Below, piece by piece: positions 38,589-47,007 of a stretch of 64,000 bases of DNA. The stretch comes from JBGAQP01 sp044220635. GTDB taxonomy: Bacteria > Pseudomonadota > Gammaproteobacteria > Burkholderiales > Usitatibacteraceae. A program made the position numbers and the translations under genes. The stretch is taken from the NCBI GenBank assembly GCA_044220635.1, contig JBGAQP010000004.1:1-64000 (forward strand), in the 5' to 3' direction. Every line of letters starts with the position of its first letter. Positions within the stretch are counted from its first letter, which is position 1. The notes under the pieces are model-generated. The model did no database searches and was not told the DNA's origin. It was given only the letters and a program-made list of their open reading frames with translations.

Positions 38589-40025
38589 ATGGGCTGGGAA
38601 ATCGTCATCGGCCTGGAGACGCACGCGCAGCTCTCCACGAAGTCGAAGATCTTCTCGGGAGCCCCGACCGCCTTCGGCGCGGCGCCCAACACGCAGGCCT
38701 CGGCGGTGGACATCGCGCTGCCCGGCGTGCTGCCGGTGCTCAACAGGGGCGCGGTCGAGCGCGCGATCCGTTTCGGCCTCGCCGTGGGCGGCACGATCGC
38801 CCCGACGAGCGTCTTCGCGCGCAAGAACTATTTCTACCCGGATCTCCCGAAGGGCTACCAGATCAGCCAGTACGAGTCGCCCGTGGTCTCGGGCGGCTCG
38901 CTCGCGATCGTCGTCGACGGGGCGCAGAAGGTCGTGCGGCTCACGCGCGCGCACCTCGAGGAGGACGCGGGGAAATCCCTGCACGAGGACTTCCACGGCA
39001 TGAGCGGGATCGACCTCAACCGCGCCGGGACGCCGCTGCTCGAGATCGTCTCCGAGCCCGACCTGCGCTCGGCGTCCGAGGCGGTCGCCTACGCGAAGGC
39101 GCTGCACGCGCTGGTGCGCTGGATCGGCATCTGCGACGGCAACATGCAGGAAGGCTCCTTCCGCTGCGACGCCAACGTCTCCGTGCGCCGCCCCGGGGAG
39201 CCCCTCGGCACGCGCTGCGAGATCAAGAACCTCAACTCCTTCCGCTTCCTCGAGAAGGCGATCGAGCACGAGGCGAAGCGCCAGGTCGCGGTGATCGAGG
39301 AGGGCGGCCGGATCCACCAGGAGACGCGGCTCTACGACGCGGAGCGCAACGAGACGCGGCCCATGCGCACGAAGGAAGACGCGCAGGACTACCGCTACTT
39401 TCCCGATCCCGACCTGCTGCCGCTCGCGATCTCCCCCGCCTGGATTGCCGAGGTCCGCGCGTCGCTGCCCGAGCTGCCCGTGGCCATGCGCGAGCGCTTC
39501 GAGACGGCGTACGGGCTCGCGCCCCAGGACGCGGCCACGCTGACCTCCTCGCGGGAGCTCGCCGGGTTCTACGAGCGTCTCGTGGGCGACGAGGGGCTGC
39601 GGGGGGGATACCGGCTCGCGGCGAGCTGGGTCATCGGGGAATTCAGCGCGGCCCTCAACCGGGCGGGAATCGAGGTCGAGAAGGCGCCCCTCGGAAGCGA
39701 ACGGCTCGCGGGGCTGCTGCGGCGCATCGCCGACAACACGATCTCCGGCCGGTCGGCGAAGGAAGTCTTCGACGCGATGTGGGACGGGGGCATGGAAGCC
39801 GACGCCGTGATCGAGGCGAAGGGCCTGCGGCAGATCTCGGACGCGGGCGCCATCGAGGCGGTCGTCGCGCAGGTGCTCGCCGCGAACGCGCGGCTGGTGG
39901 AGGATTACCGGGCCGGCAAGGAGAAGGCCTTCAACGCCCTCGTCGGCCAGGTGATGAAGGCGACCCAGGGCAAGGCGAATCCCGCGCAGGTGAACGAGAT
40001 CCTGCGGCGCAAGCTCTCCCCCTGA
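38589..40025 (+). CDS. gatB: Asp-tRNA(Asn)/Glu-tRNA(Gln) amidotransferase subunit B
   Basis: A 478-residue kinase/amidotransferase subunit that binds the tRNA and activates the misacylated residue. It shows WEIVIGLETHAQLSTKSKIF, the YFYPDLPKGYQISQ and CDANVSVR blocks, and a C-terminal YqeY-like tail domain. I chose ATG 38589, because homologues begin within three residues of WEVVIGLE. A GTG at 38580 overlapping the gatA stop as GTGA is a real alternative. Only three bases separate its stop from that of the convergent DUF4124 gene. Confidence 0.95.
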   Translation: MGWEIVIGLETHAQLSTKSKIFSGAPTAFGAAPNTQASAVDIALPGVLPVLNRGAVERAIRFGLAVGGTIAPTSVFARKNYFYPDLPKGYQISQYESPVVSGGSLAIVVDGAQKVVRLTRAHLEEDAGKSLHEDFHGMSGIDLNRAGTPLLEIVSEPDLRSASEAVAYAKALHALVRWIGICDGNMQEGSFRCDANVSVRRPGEPLGTRCEIKNLNSFRFLEKAIEHEAKRQVAVIEEGGRIHQETRLYDAERNETRPMRTKEDAQDYRYFPDPDLLPLAISPAWIAEVRASLPELPVAMRERFETAYGLAPQDAATLTSSRELAGFYERLVGDEGLRGGYRLAASWVIGEFSAALNRAGIEVEKAPLGSERLAGLLRRIADNTISGRSAKEVFDAMWDGGMEADAVIEAKGLRQISDAGAIEAVVAQVLAANARLVEDYRAGKEKAFNALVGQVMKATQGKANPAQVNEILRRKLSP

Positions 40026-40028
40026 GGG

Positions 40029-40742
40029 TTACTTCTTCGCTTCCGTGGGCTTCGCGGCTTCGGGGGCCTTCGCCTCGAGCGCCTTCGCGTCGACCGCGCC
40101 CGGTCCCGCGAGCATGCCGGGCTGGAGCGTGCCCCTCTTCAGCGCCATCCAGCGGCGCTTGTCCGTCTCGAACCGGGCCTTCACCTCCTCGATCTCCTTC
40201 TCGGAGGCGGCGATCGACTTGACGAGCGTGGCGCGCTCGGCGCGGTTCCTCTCGAGGTCCTGCACGAGCTGGGGCGGGGCCTCGCGGACCTTGCTCGCCT
40301 TGCTCTTGCCCGCCTTGTAGAACTCCATCTCGTCCTCGAGCTCCTGCTGGCGCTTGTCGACGGCGACGATGCGCTCCTTCGCGATCTTGATGCGCCCGTT
40401 GATGGGCTCGAGGCTGTGGTCGCGCGACATCTCGAAATCGCGCTCGGAGGCGTAGGTGCTGAGCAACGCCCAGTCCTTGCGCTTCTGTTCGGCGCGGGCC
40501 TTCTCCTCCTCCTTGAGGCGCGCCTGCTCCTCGAGCCGCCTCTTGAGCTCCTCGGGGGTGGGGGTGGGGTCGATCTTGCGCAGCACCGCGCCGGTGCGCC
40601 CGATCTCGTACATCGGCACCTTCGAGCAGGCGATGGGGGGCGTGTCGCCGATGTGCGTGATGCCCTTTTCGTCCACGCAGCGATAGGCCGCCTGCGCCCA
40701 GGGAGCGGCGAGCGCGGCGATCAAGATCCACAGCATCCTCAT
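40029..40742 (-). CDS. Exported DUF4124 protein with long coiled coil
   Basis: A 237-residue protein. The signal peptide (residues 1-18, ending AQA) leads to a DUF4124 domain with two cysteines (AAYRCVDEKGITHIGDTPPIAC). Two charged helical regions follow, about residues 60-95 and 110-190, both likely coiled coil, and then an Ala/Lys/Glu-rich tail. Periplasmic, function unknown. It lies downstream of pyrE on the same strand with a 56-base gap. Confidence 0.8.
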   Translation of the reverse strand: MRMLWILIAALAAPWAQAAYRCVDEKGITHIGDTPPIACSKVPMYEIGRTGAVLRKIDPTPTPEELKRRLEEQARLKEEEKARAEQKRKDWALLSTYASERDFEMSRDHSLEPINGRIKIAKERIVAVDKRQQELEDEMEFYKAGKSKASKVREAPPQLVQDLERNRAERATLVKSIAASEKEIEEVKARFETDKRRWMALKRGTLQPGMLAGPGAVDAKALEAKAPEAAKPTEAKK

Positions 40743-40798
40743 CTCAGGTCCTCGTGCGCATCGGGCGTCCGGCTCTTGCGGGCCGGCTGCGCCCCGTT

Positions 40799-41482
40799 TC
40801 AGGCCCCGGCCGCGCCGTAGCGCTTCCGGTAGGCCTCGATCCGTACCACGTCCTCGCGATGGTCCGGCATTCCGCGGAGGGTCGCGAGGATATCCTCCAG
40901 GGTCGCTATCGCCGTAACGGGCACACCGAACTCCCGGCTGACCTCCTGGGTCGCCGAGCGCTCGCCTTGCCCGCGTTCCTGACGGTCCACAGCAATAAGC
41001 ACGCCAGCGGGGCGGGCCCCGGCTTCCCGGATGATCGCCTCGGACTCCCGGATCGAGGTTCCCGCGGAAATCACGTCGTCCACGATCAGCACCCGGCCCG
41101 CCAGGGGCGCTCCCACGGTCATGCCCCCCTCGCCGTGGTCCTTCGCTTCCTTCCGGTTGAAACAGAACGGCACATTGTGACCCAACCGGGCCAGCGCGAC
41201 GGCCGTGGCCGAGGCGAGCGTGATGCCCTTGTACGCCGGGCCGAAGAGCATGTCGAAGGCGATGCCCGACGCGAGCGCGGCCCGGGCATAGTACCCGGCG
41301 AGCGCCCCGAGGCGCTCCCCGTCGTGGAAGAGCCCCGCATTGAAGAAGTAGGGGGAAAGGCGGCCCGCCTTGGTCTTGAACTCCCCAAAGGCGAGCACCC
41401 CGGCGCGGATCGCGAACTCGACGAACTCGCGCCGGAAGGCGTCGGGATCGGTGGCGTTCCGGGGGGCGGCGGTCGCGGTCAT
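40799..41482 (-). CDS. pyrE: Orotate phosphoribosyltransferase
   Basis: A 227-residue enzyme that joins orotate to PRPP to give OMP in pyrimidine synthesis. The PRPP motif VLIVDDVISAGTS, the KAGRLSPYFFNAG N-terminal block and the flexible loop NRKEAKDHGEGG are clear. The ATG at 41482 gives MTATAAPRNATD. It diverges from an exonuclease III-family gene, the arrangement seen for pyrE and crc in Pseudomonas. Confidence 0.95.
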   Translation of the reverse strand: MTATAAPRNATDPDAFRREFVEFAIRAGVLAFGEFKTKAGRLSPYFFNAGLFHDGERLGALAGYYARAALASGIAFDMLFGPAYKGITLASATAVALARLGHNVPFCFNRKEAKDHGEGGMTVGAPLAGRVLIVDDVISAGTSIRESEAIIREAGARPAGVLIAVDRQERGQGERSATQEVSREFGVPVTAIATLEDILATLRGMPDHREDVVRIEAYRKRYGAAGA

Positions 41483-41546
41483 ACGGGTGGGCCGGGGTAG
41501 GATACGCGCTATTTTGCCCCGAACGGGGCCGAACCGACGAGATCCG

Positions 41547-42320
41547 ATGCGCATCGTCACGCTGAACGCCAACGGCCTGCGCTCGGCCGCCTCCAAGGGC
41601 TTCCCGGACTGGATGCGGCGCGAGAAGGCCGATTTCGTGTGCCTGCAGGAGATCAAGGCGCAGGAGGCCGACCTCCCGCGGACCCTGCTCGCCCCGCGCG
41701 GGCTGCACGCGTTCTTCCACCCGGCCGAGAAGAAGGGCTACAGCGGGGTGGCGATCTACGCGCGCCGGGAACCCGACCGGGCGGTGCTGGGACTGGGCAT
41801 CCCGGACATCGACGCGCAGGGCCGCTTCCTCCAGCTCGACTACGGGAAGCTGAGCGTCGTGTCGGTCTACGTTCCCTCGGGCACGAGCTCCGAGGAGGCG
41901 CTCGCGCGCAAGTTCGCCTTCATGAAGCGCTTCCTGCCGAAGCTCGAGGCGATGCGCGCCTCGGGGCGCGAGTTCGTGCTCTGCGGCGACTGGAACGTCG
42001 CGCACAAGGAGATCGACCTGAAGAACTGGCGCGCGAACCGCAAGCATTCCGGGTTCCTGCCCGAGGAGCGCGCCTGGCTCACGGAGATCTTCGACCGCGT
42101 GGGCTGGGTCGACGTCTTCCGCCGCCTCGATCCCCGGCCGGAGCAATACACCTGGTGGTCGAACCGCGGCGAGGCCTGGGCGAAGAACGTGGGCTGGCGC
42201 CTCGACTACCAGATCGCCACCCCGGGGATCGCCGCGCGCGCCACGCGCGCCGCGATCTACACGCGCCGGCGCTTCTCCGACCACGCCCCGCTCACCATCG
42301 ACTACGACCATGCGCTTTGA
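41547..42320 (+). CDS. Exonuclease III family protein, copy 2 (crc-like position)
   Basis: A 257-residue protein of the ExoIII/AP endonuclease family. The catalytic residues are kept: LQEIK (Glu), GDWNVAH (Asp/Asn), RLDYQ (Asp) and SDHAPL (His). By position, divergent from pyrE, it resembles Pseudomonas crc, whose protein has lost nuclease activity. The intact motifs here instead favour an active nuclease. It is clearly different in sequence from the copy at 3629-4396. Confidence 0.9.
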   Translation: MRIVTLNANGLRSAASKGFPDWMRREKADFVCLQEIKAQEADLPRTLLAPRGLHAFFHPAEKKGYSGVAIYARREPDRAVLGLGIPDIDAQGRFLQLDYGKLSVVSVYVPSGTSSEEALARKFAFMKRFLPKLEAMRASGREFVLCGDWNVAHKEIDLKNWRANRKHSGFLPEERAWLTEIFDRVGWVDVFRRLDPRPEQYTWWSNRGEAWAKNVGWRLDYQIATPGIAARATRAAIYTRRRFSDHAPLTIDYDHAL

Positions 42321-42393
42321 AGCGACCCTCGCCCGGGCGCTCTGGCGAGGCAAGGGGAATCGTGGCTCGCGTCCCCGGGGGAGAGGGTAGGGC

Positions 42394-44304
42394 TTGCTGC
42401 GCATCTCCGACATCACCCTGCGCCGCGGCGCGCGCGTGCTCCTCGAGCGCGCCTCGATGAGCGTGCACCCCGGCCACAAGGTGGGCCTCGTGGGCGCGAA
42501 CGGATCGGGAAAATCGAGCCTCTTCGCGCTGATCCGGGGCGAGCTGCACGCGGACGCGGGCGAGCTCGCGATGCCGCCGCGCTGGGTGCTCGCGCACGTC
42601 GCGCAGGAGACGCCCGCCGTCGACCGGGCGGCGCTCGACTTCACGATGGACGGCGATGCGGAGCTGCGCGAGGTGGAAGCCGCGATCGCCGCGAGCGAAG
42701 CGGGGCACGCCGACGGCGAGCGCCTGGCGCTCCTGCACGCGCGCTACGAGGAGATCGGCGGCTACCAGGCCCGGTCCCGCGCCCAGGTTCTGCTCGCGGG
42801 GCTCGGATTCCCGGCCGAGGACGAGGCGCGGGCGGTCGCCTCGTTCTCGGGGGGCTGGCGCATGCGCCTGAACCTCGCGCGCGCGCTCATGTGCCGCTCC
42901 GACCTGCTGCTGCTCGACGAGCCCACGAACCACCTCGACCTCGACGCCGTGCTCTGGCTCGAGGACTGGCTGCGGGCGTTCCCGGGCGCGGTGCTGCTCG
43001 TCACGCACGACCGGGAATTCCTCGACGCGGTCGCCGGCTCCATCGTCCACGTCGAGAACCGGCGCCTGAACGCGTACGCGGGCAACTACTCGGCCTTCGA
43101 GGCGCAACGCGCCGAGCGCCTGGCGCTGCAGCAGGCGGCCCACGAGAAGCAGCAGAAGGCGATCGCGCACCTCGAGGCCTTCATCACGAGATTCCGCGCC
43201 AAGGCCACGAAGGCGCGCCAGGCCCAGAGCCGCATCCGCGCGCTGGAGAAGCTCGAGCGCATCGCCGCCGCGCACGTCGACGCGCCCTTCTCCTTCGAGT
43301 TCAAGCCCCCCGTCGAGAAGCCCCGGCAGCTCTTCCGGCTCGAGGACGCGGCGGTGGGCTACGAGGGACGCCCCGTGCTCTCGGGGATCGAGTGGAGCGT
43401 GCTCTTCGGCGACGCCATCGGCCTGCTCGGCCCCAACGGGGCGGGCAAGTCCACGCTGCTGAAGGCGGTGGTGGGGGAGCTCGCGCTCCTTTCGGGCACG
43501 ATCCACCGCGCGCAGGGCTTCCGGGTGGGCTACTTCGCCCAGCACCAGGTCGACCAGCTGCGCCTCGAGGAGAGCGCGCTCTGGCACGTGGCGCGCGCCG
43601 CGCCCGAGGAGCGCGAGCAGCAGTGGCGCGACTTCCTCGGCGGCTTCGACATCCGCGGCGACCAGGTGCTGCAGAGCGTGGGAAGCCTCTCGGGCGGCGA
43701 GAAGGCGCGGCTCGCCCTCGCGCTCATCGTGCGCGAGCGACCCAACCTGCTCGTGCTCGACGAGCCCACGAACCACCTCGACATCGAGATGCGCGAAGCG
43801 CTCGCGCAGGCGCTCACGGACTTCGAGGGCGCGCTCCTGGTGGTGGCGCACGACCGGCACCTGCTCGCGGCGACCACGGACCAGTGGCTGCTGGTCGCCG
43901 ACGGCCGGGTCGCGCCCTTCGACGGCGACCTCGACGACTACAAGGAATGGGCGCGGGCGTACCACGCGCGCGAGCCCCGGCGCGGGGAAGGCGCTGCCGC
44001 GGCGGACCGCCGCTCCCGGCGGCGGGCCGAGGCCGAGCTCCGGCAACGCGCGGCGGATGCGCGCAAGCCCTTCGAGAAGCGCATCCGCGCGATCGAGTCC
44101 GAGCTCGAGACGCTGCAGAAGACGCTCGCCGAGGACGAGGCCTGGCTCGCCTCGCAGGAGGCCTACGCGGAAGGCGGCCGCGAGCGGCTGCAGGCCACGA
44201 TCAAGCGCCGATCGGAGGCCGCCGCGCGCGTCGCCGTGCTCGAGGAGGACTGGTTCTGGGCGCAGGCGGAGATGGAAAAGGAGGTCAACCGCGCCGGTTC
44301 CTGA
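42394..44304 (+). CDS. ABC-F family ATPase (YheS/Uup type)
   Basis: A 636-residue soluble protein with two ABC cassettes and no membrane domain. Cassette 1 has Walker A GANGSGKSS, signature FSGGWRMRL and Walker B LLLLDEPTNHLDL. Cassette 2 has GPNGAGKST, LSGGEKARLAL and LLVLDEPTNHLDI. A linker of about 80 residues between them and a C-terminal coiled coil (about 540-635) fit YheS. ABC-F proteins act on the ribosome. A TTG start with a purine-rich Shine-Dalgarno is used. Confidence 0.9.
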   Translation: MLRISDITLRRGARVLLERASMSVHPGHKVGLVGANGSGKSSLFALIRGELHADAGELAMPPRWVLAHVAQETPAVDRAALDFTMDGDAELREVEAAIAASEAGHADGERLALLHARYEEIGGYQARSRAQVLLAGLGFPAEDEARAVASFSGGWRMRLNLARALMCRSDLLLLDEPTNHLDLDAVLWLEDWLRAFPGAVLLVTHDREFLDAVAGSIVHVENRRLNAYAGNYSAFEAQRAERLALQQAAHEKQQKAIAHLEAFITRFRAKATKARQAQSRIRALEKLERIAAAHVDAPFSFEFKPPVEKPRQLFRLEDAAVGYEGRPVLSGIEWSVLFGDAIGLLGPNGAGKSTLLKAVVGELALLSGTIHRAQGFRVGYFAQHQVDQLRLEESALWHVARAAPEEREQQWRDFLGGFDIRGDQVLQSVGSLSGGEKARLALALIVRERPNLLVLDEPTNHLDIEMREALAQALTDFEGALLVVAHDRHLLAATTDQWLLVADGRVAPFDGDLDDYKEWARAYHAREPRRGEGAAAADRRSRRRAEAELRQRAADARKPFEKRIRAIESELETLQKTLAEDEAWLASQEAYAEGGRERLQATIKRRSEAAARVAVLEEDWFWAQAEMEKEVNRAGS

Positions 44305-44332
44305 CCGTTCTCGGGATCATCGCCCCAGCCGC

Positions 44333-44363
44333 CGTCGTTCCCGCGCCGGCGGGAACCCGGACC
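44333..44363 (+). repeat. REP-like palindromic repeat, single copy
   Basis: The sequence begins CGTC, has the stem GTTCCCGC...GCGGGAAC, then CCGGACC. It matches, with compensated stem changes, the units in the paired repeat at 44779-44835. It lies between the ABC-F gene and the small HTH gene. Confidence 0.6.
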
Positions 44364-44378
44364 TCGAGGAGAACGCTC

Positions 44379-44732
44379 ATGCAGCTTCAGAACGCATTGC
44401 CCATCGTCCGCGCGCTCGCCGACGGCGTGAACCCCGCCACCGGCGAGGCGTTTTCCGACGACTGCCCCTACGCCGAGCCGCGCACGCTGCGCGCGCTGTT
44501 TTCCGCCGTCGAGCTCATGGAGAGGGAAGTCGAGCGCGAGAAGCGCCGCGAGAGGCTGCCCGCGAACTTCGGCAAGCCCTGGACCACGCTCGAGGATCGC
44601 GATCTCGAGTCGGCCTTCGAGGCGGGAGTCGCGATGCCCGAGCTCGCGCGCAAGCACGCGCGCACGCAGGGCTCCATCCGCCTGCGGCTGGAGAAGCTCG
44701 GCAAGATCGAGCCGGCGACGGCGCCCGCGTGA
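44379..44732 (+). CDS. Small HTH-domain hypothetical protein
   Basis: A 117-residue protein. The N-terminal half (NALPIVRALADGVNPATGEAF...CPYAEPRTLRALF) resembles a short conserved segment found in helicase-associated proteins. The C-terminal half reads KPWTTLEDRDLESAFEAG, then ELARKHARTQGSIRLRLEKLG, which looks like a Myb/SANT-like helix-turn-helix. A good Shine-Dalgarno (GAGGAG) precedes the ATG. It is flanked on both sides by REP-like repeats. Function unknown, and nucleic-acid binding is only inferred. Confidence 0.75.
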   Translation: MQLQNALPIVRALADGVNPATGEAFSDDCPYAEPRTLRALFSAVELMEREVEREKRRERLPANFGKPWTTLEDRDLESAFEAGVAMPELARKHARTQGSIRLRLEKLGKIEPATAPA

Positions 44733-44778
44733 TCTGTGGCTCCCGCGAACCTTTCCGGTCGCTCGCGCGGCCCTTTCC

Positions 44779-44835
44779 CGTCGCCCCCGCGAAGGCGGGG
44801 GCCCGGCCTGGATTCCCGCCTTCGCGGGAATGACG
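44779..44835. repeat. REP-like inverted repeat pair
   Basis: Two copies of a palindromic unit lie head to head. The left unit has stem GCCCCCGC / GCGGGGGC, the right (minus strand) ATTCCCGC / GCGGGAAT, both with an AAGG-type loop and a flanking CGTC. The stems differ by paired, compensating changes, as in REP/dRS3-type repeats of proteobacteria. It is located between the HTH gene and msrB, which converge. Confidence 0.75.
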
Positions 44836-44876
44836 AGGGCGGAGCGGAAACGACCAGGACGGAGCAGGAGCGAAGG

Positions 44877-45269
44877 TCACTTCTTCGCGAGCTTGAGCGC
44901 CGCGGAGTTCATGCAGTAGCGCAGCCCCGTGGGCGCGGGCCCGTCGTCGAAGACGTGGCCCAGGTGCGCGTCGCAGTTCGAGCACAGAACCTCGACGCGC
45001 TTCATGAACCAGCTGCGGTCCTCCTTCTCCGCGACCGCGTCCTTCGCCACCGGCTGCCAGAAGCTCGGCCAGCCGGTGCCGGAGTCGAACTTCGCCTCCG
45101 AAGCGAAGAGCGGCTGCCCGCAGCACACGCACAGGTAGGTGCCCGGGTCCTTGCAGTCGTGGTACTCGCCCGTGAAGGCGCGCTCGGTGCCGTGCTTGCG
45201 CGTCACCTGGTACTGCTCGGCAGTGAGCTCGGCGCGCCACTCGTCGTCGGACTTGGTGAATTTGGCCAT
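44877..45269 (-). CDS. msrB: Peptide methionine (R)-S-oxide reductase
   Basis: A 130-residue enzyme that repairs methionine-R-sulfoxide. It has two zinc CxxC pairs (CVCC and CSNC), the GTGWPSFWQP block and the catalytic cysteine in RYCMNSAAL near the C-terminus. There is no signal peptide, so it is cytoplasmic. It is single-domain, without an MsrA fusion. Confidence 0.96.
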   Translation of the reverse strand: MAKFTKSDDEWRAELTAEQYQVTRKHGTERAFTGEYHDCKDPGTYLCVCCGQPLFASEAKFDSGTGWPSFWQPVAKDAVAEKEDRSWFMKRVEVLCSNCDAHLGHVFDDGPAPTGLRYCMNSAALKLAKK

Positions 45270-45332
45270 CGCGGTCTCCGGTTCAGGGCGCCATTCTAGT
45301 CGCGCGAAACGGTTGGCGCCGCGCCGGCCCGG

Positions 45333-46877
45333 CTAGAGCATCCAGTCGATCGGCAGGATCGACAGCAGCTCGACGCTCAGGCGCCGGAACCAGCTCGCCC
45401 GGGGCTCGGTTTCGTGACGCACCTCGCCCGAGTCGGTGCGCTCGATCCATTCGAGGCGGCTGCTACCGGGAAGGAGCCGGACCTCGTACGCGGCGTGCGG
45501 CACAAGCGTGTCGAAGAACTCTCCGAGCCGCCCCGCCAGCGTCGGGCTCTCGACCACGAGCCCCATCTCGGTGTTCAGCAGCGCGGAGCGCAGGTCGAAG
45601 TTGAACGAGCCGACGAAGATGCGCCCGCGGTCCACCGCGAAGGTCTTCGCGTGCAGGGCCGCCGAGGAGCTCGACCCCAACCCGCCCCGGTCCTCGTGCG
45701 ACTTCACTCCCGCCGTCGCCTTGAGCTCGAAGAGCCGGACCCCGGCCCGGAGCAGGTCGTGGCGGCGCTTCGCGTAGCCCGAATGGACGACGCTCGCCTC
45801 CGCGGCCGACAGGGAGTTGGTCAGGACGCGCACTTTCACGCCCCGGCCGGCGAGCGCCGCCAGCGCGGCCGTGCCCTCTTCTCCGGGCACGAAGTACGGC
45901 GAGACGAGGTCGAACGTCTTCTCCGGCCGGCCGATCACGCGCACCACCTCCGGGAACAGCAGGACATCGGCGGGGGAGGCCGCATCGAGCGTCTTGGAGG
46001 GGTCGTCGTGCACGAGCCGGGCGCGGGTCCATTCCAGCCCGAGCCGGCCCGCGAGCAGGTCGCGCACGAGGGGCGTGGTGCGCACGGCCTCGAGATGGGC
46101 GAGGGATTGCGCATCGGCGCGCGTCGCGGCGAACGCGGCCTCGAGCTGGCCGGCCGCCTCGGGACCGGGCGCACCCGCGAGGCTCGCGGCCGGATAGGCC
46201 GAAGGACTGTTCCAGTAGAGGTCGAACTGCCGCGAGACGTCGCGCACTGCCGCGCCCACGGCGAGCACGTCGAGGTCGGCGAAGATCATCCCGCCGCCCA
46301 CGCCGTAGTACTCGTTGCCGATGTTGCGCCCGCCGAGGACGCTTGCCTGGTTGTCCACCGTGAACGACTTGTTGTGCATGCGCCGGTTCACGCGCGCGAA
46401 GTCGGTGAGGAAATCGAGCATCCGGGCGCCGCGCCGCGCAAACGGGTTGTAGAGGCGGACCTCGATGTCCGGATGCGCGTCGAGCGCGGCGATCACGGGA
46501 TCGAGCCCGCCCGTGTTCAGGTCGTCGAGCAGCAGGCGAACGCGGACCCCGCGCCCGGCCGCCCGCCACAGGGACTCGAAGAGCAGGTGCCCGACCTGGT
46601 CGCCGTGCCAGATGTAGTACTGGACGTCGATCGACCGTTCCGCGGCGGCCGCGAGCAGGACCCGGGCCGCGAAAGCGTCGCGGGGATCGAAAAGGGGATG
46701 GACCCCCGTTCTTCCCGGGTTCGCGGCGATCTTCTCCGCGAGCGCCTGGCCGAGTCGCGTGCCGGAAGTCTCCGCGAGGGCGGTCGTGGCGCTGCGGCCA
46801 TCCAGCGACGGCAGGCTCGCGCAGCCCGCCAGCAGCGAGGCGAGCGCGGCGGCGATGCAAGGCAGGATCCGGCGCAA
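45333..46877 (-). CDS. Phospholipase D-type lipoprotein (ClsC-like cardiolipin synthase)
   Basis: A 514-residue protein with a lipobox LAGC at about residue 19 and two HKD motifs, MHNKSFTVD...GGRN and LHAKTFAVD...GSFNFD. The layout resembles ClsC/YmdC, which makes cardiolipin from PE and PG. The N-terminal lipid anchor suggests it works at an envelope membrane. The ATG start gives a clean signal MRRILPCIAAALASLL. It diverges from the AmpG-like gene. Confidence 0.85.
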   Translation of the reverse strand: MRRILPCIAAALASLLAGCASLPSLDGRSATTALAETSGTRLGQALAEKIAANPGRTGVHPLFDPRDAFAARVLLAAAAERSIDVQYYIWHGDQVGHLLFESLWRAAGRGVRVRLLLDDLNTGGLDPVIAALDAHPDIEVRLYNPFARRGARMLDFLTDFARVNRRMHNKSFTVDNQASVLGGRNIGNEYYGVGGGMIFADLDVLAVGAAVRDVSRQFDLYWNSPSAYPAASLAGAPGPEAAGQLEAAFAATRADAQSLAHLEAVRTTPLVRDLLAGRLGLEWTRARLVHDDPSKTLDAASPADVLLFPEVVRVIGRPEKTFDLVSPYFVPGEEGTAALAALAGRGVKVRVLTNSLSAAEASVVHSGYAKRRHDLLRAGVRLFELKATAGVKSHEDRGGLGSSSSAALHAKTFAVDRGRIFVGSFNFDLRSALLNTEMGLVVESPTLAGRLGEFFDTLVPHAAYEVRLLPGSSRLEWIERTDSGEVRHETEPRASWFRRLSVELLSILPIDWML

Positions 46878-47007
46878 TCGAGCGGCCTTCTCGAATGGGA
46901 CTCAACCCGATTCTACCGGCACGGATGCCGATCCACCGGCACGCCGGGCGCCCCGGCCGGCGCGCCGTGGCGGAAGGCAGGCGCGCTTCCGGTATCCTTT
47001 GCGCACC

